A stretch of 64,000 nt of DNA from Massiliimalia timonensis (GTDB lineage Bacteria > Bacillota > Clostridia > Oscillospirales > Ruminococcaceae), in the NCBI RefSeq assembly GCF_900186585.1, contig NZ_FYDD01000002.1:248001-312000 (forward strand), read 5' to 3'. The position numbers and the translations under genes were made by a program. Shown one piece after another: positions 60,581 to 64,000 of this stretch. Every line of letters begins with the position of its first letter. Position 1 is the stretch's first letter. The notes under the pieces were generated by a model. It did not search any database, had not been told where the DNA came from, and worked only from the letters and a program-made list of their open reading frames with translations.

Positions 60581-60940
60581 ATGAATCGGGAAGAAATAGA
60601 GCGCTGCGACTGTATGCAGGTCCATCATGAAATTGTAGACCGCGTCCATCAGGACATGCCGGATGATGAGATTTTATATGACGTTGCAGATCTGTTTAAG
60701 GTATTCGGGGATTGTACCCGGATCAAAATTTTATATGCTTTATTTGAAAGCGAGATGTGTGTCTGCGATATTGCAGACCTCTTGGGGACCAGCCAGTCGG
60801 CAGTATCGCACCAGCTGCGGGTGCTCAAGCAGAGCCGGCTGGTAAAATACCGCCGGGAGGGAAAGACTGTCTACTATTCTTTGGCTGACGCCCATGTCAA
60901 AACCATTTTTGACCAGGGGCTGGAGCATGTGCTGGAGTAA
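60581..60940 (+). CDS. cadC: CadC-like ArsR/SmtB metal-sensing repressor
   Basis: Protein of 119 aa. The alpha-3N type metal site of CadC is present: C9 and C11 in RCDCMQ with C60 and C62 in EMCVCDIADLL. The winged helix is TSQSAVSHQLRVLKQSRLVKY. It would release DNA on binding Cd(II), Pb(II) or Zn(II). In most genomes cadC precedes the cadA efflux ATPase. Here no metal pump follows; the next gene is hemolysin III on the other strand. Start ATG 60581. Confidence 0.88.
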   Translation: MNREEIERCDCMQVHHEIVDRVHQDMPDDEILYDVADLFKVFGDCTRIKILYALFESEMCVCDIADLLGTSQSAVSHQLRVLKQSRLVKYRREGKTVYYSLADAHVKTIFDQGLEHVLE

Positions 60941-60946
60941 GCTGCC

Positions 60947-61600
60947 TTAGATTACATAAAAGAGGATGCAAAAATAATGGCAGACTGCGCCGATCAGGAC
61001 AAAAATATGCCAGATAGAGTGCATATACCGGACCGTGTTTTTTCGGTAAAAGAATAATCCGCCGGTATAGGCGACGCCCCCGGCTACTAGAAGGACCGTA
61101 CCAAACAGGTCCAGTGACCGGGCCAAGGGGTAGATGGCGGCGATCACGCACCAACCACTGGCAATATAGCAGACCATGGATAAAACCTTGAAGCGTTCCA
61201 CACTGATAGCATTCAAGACGATCCCTACAACGGCGGAGCCCCACACCACGCCAAGGATCGTCCAGCCAAGCCAGCCGCGCAGGCTGACCAGCATCAGCGG
61301 GGTATAGGTGGCCGCGATCAGGATAAAGATGGATGTGTGGTCAAAGACGCGGAATACAAATTTGGCGGTGGGATTTGTCAAAGAATGGTACAGAGTGGAC
61401 ATGGTAAACATGATGATCAGTCCAGCACCGAAAATAGCGGAGCTCACGATTTTATAAGGGTCGCCGGTAAAGGCGGCAAAAACGACGATAACGGCACAGC
61501 CGGCGATCGCAAGCAGGGAACCGACCCCATGGGTAACGGAATTTGCGATCTCTTCCCCGACTGTATAAAATGGGAGGAAACGTTTTTTGTTATGGGACAT
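60947..61600 (-). CDS. trhA: Hemolysin III/PAQR-family membrane protein
   Basis: Membrane protein of 217 aa with seven TM helices. Conserved marks are EEIANSVTHGVGSLLAI, TMSTLYHSL, VFRVFDHTSIFILIAATYTP and the late HSIWHIFVLIGAVCHYF; the His/Ser/Asp positions form the zinc site of PAQR proteins. It ends 6 bp after the convergent cadC stop. ATG 61600 follows AGAGGCACTTGCTT, a weak site. Functions in membrane-fluidity control are known for relatives. Confidence 0.92.
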   Translation of the reverse strand: MSHNKKRFLPFYTVGEEIANSVTHGVGSLLAIAGCAVIVVFAAFTGDPYKIVSSAIFGAGLIIMFTMSTLYHSLTNPTAKFVFRVFDHTSIFILIAATYTPLMLVSLRGWLGWTILGVVWGSAVVGIVLNAISVERFKVLSMVCYIASGWCVIAAIYPLARSLDLFGTVLLVAGGVAYTGGLFFYRKNTVRYMHSIWHIFVLIGAVCHYFCILFYVI

Positions 61601-61769
61601 AAGCAAGTGCCTCTTTTCTAAAATTTCTATTTTATTATAGCAGACAAAAGAAAATGTTTTGTGAACAGAAAATGAGCGTGGGGAAAATACCCTTCTCTAT
61701 CGTGAGAACACGCAAAAGGAAAGCTGTTTTGCAGACCGCTTCTGGCAGGTCTTACAAAACACTGACGGC

Positions 61770-61806
61770 AAAAAGCGGGGAACTTGCAATGTCCCCGCTT
61801 TTTTTG
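61770..61806 (+). terminator. Hairpin upstream of lon
   Basis: AAAAAGCGGGGA pairs with TCCCCGCTTTTTTT. It is a terminator-like structure in the 280-base gap before lon. The rest of the gap holds no gene and no CIRCE or CtsR-type site was recognised. Confidence 0.85.
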
Positions 61807-61880
61807 TATAATATGAGGTAAATTATTTGTGGAATTTAGAAGATTTCGATAGATAGTTTCAGAAGAAAGGAGATTTGACG

Positions 61881-64000
61881 ATGAAACGGTTTGAAGTGGA
61901 AAATACTGTAATTATGCCGGCGCTGGCAATGCGCGGGCTGGTGATGATGGAAAAAATGTCGCTGCATTTTGATGTTGGAAGGAAAAAGTCCATGCTGGCA
62001 TTGCAGCAGGCTATGGCTGGCGATAAGCAGATCTTTTTGACTGCACAGAAAGATGTGTTAGTAGACGACCCAAAGGAAAAGGACCTTTATGCGGTAGGGG
62101 TCGTTGCGGTGATCAAGCAGATGCTCAAAGGGCAGGAGGGCGTTGTCCATGTGATGGTGGAAGGCTTGTACCGCGCCAAAATGGTGGAGCTTTTGGAAGA
62201 AAGCCCCGCGCTGGTCGCAGAGGTGAAAGAAATACCGGTGTCCAAGCGGCGTACAGTCGCTGTAGAAGAGATGGAAGCGATGATGCGGGTGATAAAATCC
62301 CTGTTTGAAAGCTACAGCCTTTTAGTGCCGAAGATGTCTAAGGAGATTATTTTGGAGGCGCTGGGGCAGGATACGGCAGAGGGATTGTTTGAATCCGTGG
62401 TATATAACATCATGCTCCCCTTTGAGGACCGCCAGCTTTTGCTGGAGGCGAACAGCAGTTACAAGCGGTTAAAGCTTTTATCCGAGGTGCTGCAAAGGGA
62501 AAGCCAGGTACTGGCCCTGGAGCGGAATATTTACGAGCAGGTCAAAGAACAGATGGATAAAAACCAGCGGGATTACTTTTTGCGGGAACAGCTGCGGGTG
62601 ATTTCGAACGAACTGGGAGAAACAGACGACGCGCGGGAAGACATTGAAACCCTGATGGACCAGATCTCGGCGATCGAGCATATTTCGGATGACGACCGGG
62701 AAAAATTATACAAAGAAGCAGACCGGCTTGCCAAATGCCCGCCCCAGTCTCAGGAAGCGAATGTGATCCGTACCTATCTGGAGACCTGTTTGGAGCTTCC
62801 TTGGGACAACGTTACCAAGGATACATTAGATCTAAAGCGTGCCCAACGGATTTTGAACCAGGATCATTATGGGCTGGACAAAGTGAAGGAACGCATTTTG
62901 GAGATCCTGGCAGTGCGCAAGCTTTCCCCAGAGATGAAAGGGCAGATCATCTGCTTAGTCGGGCCTCCGGGTGTGGGGAAAACCTCGATTGGCAGAAGCA
63001 TTGCCCGTACAATGGGCCGGGAATATGTCCGCCTGTCCTTGGGCGGCGTGCGGGATGAATCGGATATCCGCGGGCACCGCAAAACCTATGTGGGCGCGAT
63101 GCCGGGCCGGATCATCAACGCCTTAAAGCAGGCGAAGGTGCGCAATCCGCTGATTTTGCTGGATGAGATCGACAAAATGGGGGCTGATTTTAAAGGGGAT
63201 CCCTCCGCCGCGATGCTGGAGGTGCTGGACAGCGAACAGAACAGTACTTTCCGCGACCATTACATAGAACTGCCGTTTGATCTAAGTGAGGTGCTGTTTA
63301 TTACAACGGCGAATGACCTGTCGACCATCCCAGCGCCGCTTTTGGACCGGATGGAGGTCATTGAATTATCCTCCTATACCCGTGAAGAAAAATTCCAGAT
63401 CGCCAAAAAATACCTAGTCCCAAAACAGGTGAAAAAACACGGTCTGACCGCCAAAGACATTTCCTTTGGGCAGGAAGGCGTTTACACCCTGATAGACCGG
63501 TACACCCGCGAAGCCGGAGTGCGGAAGCTGGAACGTGCGGTCGCTTCTGTTTGCAGGAAAACGGCAAAGAAAAAGCTTTCTGACGGATTTAAAAAGGTGA
63601 CAGTGAACGCCAAAGCGCTGGAAGAAATGCTGGGACCGAAAAAATACGCGGTGACACAAGCGGCACAGGAAGACCGTGTTGGAGCGGTAACTGGGCTGGC
63701 ATGGACTTCTGTCGGCGGGGAAACACTGGAGATCGAAGTCGGCGTTTACGAGGGCACCGGAAAAATCCAGATCACCGGGAATTTGGGTACTGTGATGCAG
63801 GAATCGGCAAAAATTGCCGTGAGTTATGTCCGGGGAATCGCCAAGGAGTATGGGATTCCGGCTGATTTTTATAAGACGATGGACATCCATATCCATGCGC
63901 CGGAAGGGGCTGTTCCGAAAGATGGGCCGTCTGCCGGGGTAACGATGACGACGGCGCTTGTTTCCGCCCTTTCCGGGATTCCGGTACGCCATGACGTGGC
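61881..64000 (+). CDS. lon: ATP-dependent protease Lon (3' part outside window)
   Basis: Stress protease. 706 codons are seen from ATG 61881, after AAAGGAG. The N-terminal LON domain (VIMPALAMRGLVMMEKMSLH) and coiled coil (QMDKNQRDYFLREQLRVISN) precede the AAA+ module with Walker A GPPGVGKTS, Walker B LILLDEIDKMG and sensor TTANDLSTIP. The Ser-Lys protease domain begins, with catalytic Ser in PKDGPSAG near 63930; the Lys lies past the edge. The opening differs from the usual P-L-P-L-R motif. Confidence 0.95.
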   Translation, partial: MKRFEVENTVIMPALAMRGLVMMEKMSLHFDVGRKKSMLALQQAMAGDKQIFLTAQKDVLVDDPKEKDLYAVGVVAVIKQMLKGQEGVVHVMVEGLYRAKMVELLEESPALVAEVKEIPVSKRRTVAVEEMEAMMRVIKSLFESYSLLVPKMSKEIILEALGQDTAEGLFESVVYNIMLPFEDRQLLLEANSSYKRLKLLSEVLQRESQVLALERNIYEQVKEQMDKNQRDYFLREQLRVISNELGETDDAREDIETLMDQISAIEHISDDDREKLYKEADRLAKCPPQSQEANVIRTYLETCLELPWDNVTKDTLDLKRAQRILNQDHYGLDKVKERILEILAVRKLSPEMKGQIICLVGPPGVGKTSIGRSIARTMGREYVRLSLGGVRDESDIRGHRKTYVGAMPGRIINALKQAKVRNPLILLDEIDKMGADFKGDPSAAMLEVLDSEQNSTFRDHYIELPFDLSEVLFITTANDLSTIPAPLLDRMEVIELSSYTREEKFQIAKKYLVPKQVKKHGLTAKDISFGQEGVYTLIDRYTREAGVRKLERAVASVCRKTAKKKLSDGFKKVTVNAKALEEMLGPKKYAVTQAAQEDRVGAVTGLAWTSVGGETLEIEVGVYEGTGKIQITGNLGTVMQESAKIAVSYVRGIAKEYGIPADFYKTMDIHIHAPEGAVPKDGPSAGVTMTTALVSALSGIPVRHDV

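Overview
The window looks like the chromosome of an anaerobic, low-to-moderate GC Bacillota, most likely a gut Clostridia/Oscillospirales. The grounds are sigma-A promoters with strong AGGAGG ribosome sites, an archaeal-type ProRS, a reverse rubrerythrin, sugar- and peptide-scavenging genes, and mobile elements of a gut-Firmicutes type. The species is not identified.

Layout. 1-2.2 kb: IS21-family istA and a partial istB. 2.4-8 kb: a decayed zone holding a truncated GH78 rhamnosidase, an intact LacI regulator, the relic of a sugar ABC permease and a multiply broken membrane-protein gene, with an intact DUF6132/ccdA/thioredoxin-like redox operon between them. 8-25.4 kb: ordinary chromosome with a Nudix hydrolase, an AraC regulator divergent from a GH4 alpha-galactosidase, an NSS transporter, uxuA, a nucleoside hydrolase, a peptide-use operon (OPT transporter, PqqD-like protein, small membrane protein, pepD), an Lrp regulator, proS, an LCP protein, a uridine-kinase-like protein and a CPBP protease.

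25.5-45.1 kb: an integrated element of about 19.5 kb in tRNA-Glu(CTC), bounded by a perfect 96-bp direct repeat (25556-25651 and 45011-45106) that includes the tRNA 3' end. Its right arm has a tyrosine integrase and a CI-like repressor, divergent from two small DNA-binding proteins and a P4-type primase/helicase. This is the gene order of phage-inducible islands and related integrative elements. Its centre has a sigma-like factor, a palindrome-dense noncoding tract (37.3-37.96 kb) and a candidate type I toxin-antitoxin locus (38.02-38.31 kb). Its left arm has a DUF4258/MqsA toxin-antitoxin pair and a ribbon-helix-helix regulator with three operators. A second element of 8.09 kb, Tn4451-like, is nested inside it (28372-36460). 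It carries a large serine recombinase, TnpW, a MobV relaxase, a RepA-like protein and a cargo of a blasticidin-deaminase-like enzyme, an MBL-fold hydrolase and an ANT(6) aminoglycoside adenylyltransferase. It has 21-bp imperfect terminal inverted repeats and splits a host-element gene that can be rejoined in frame (213 codons).

45.5-64 kb: chromosome again. It holds a LacI/glycosidase pair, remnant ORFs, a P-type cation ATPase under a yybP-ykoY (Mn2+) riboswitch, an HPr-like protein, an XRE regulator, a Cys/His-repeat lipoprotein, reverse rubrerythrin, pyrimidine-nucleoside phosphorylase, a ClC channel, a zinc-dependent PLC-like protein, an MFS transporter, a TetR regulator with a visible palindromic operator and a small membrane protein, a CadC-like ArsR regulator, hemolysin III and the start of lon, which runs off the window.

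All calls come from reading the sequence and recalling protein families. No database search was run.
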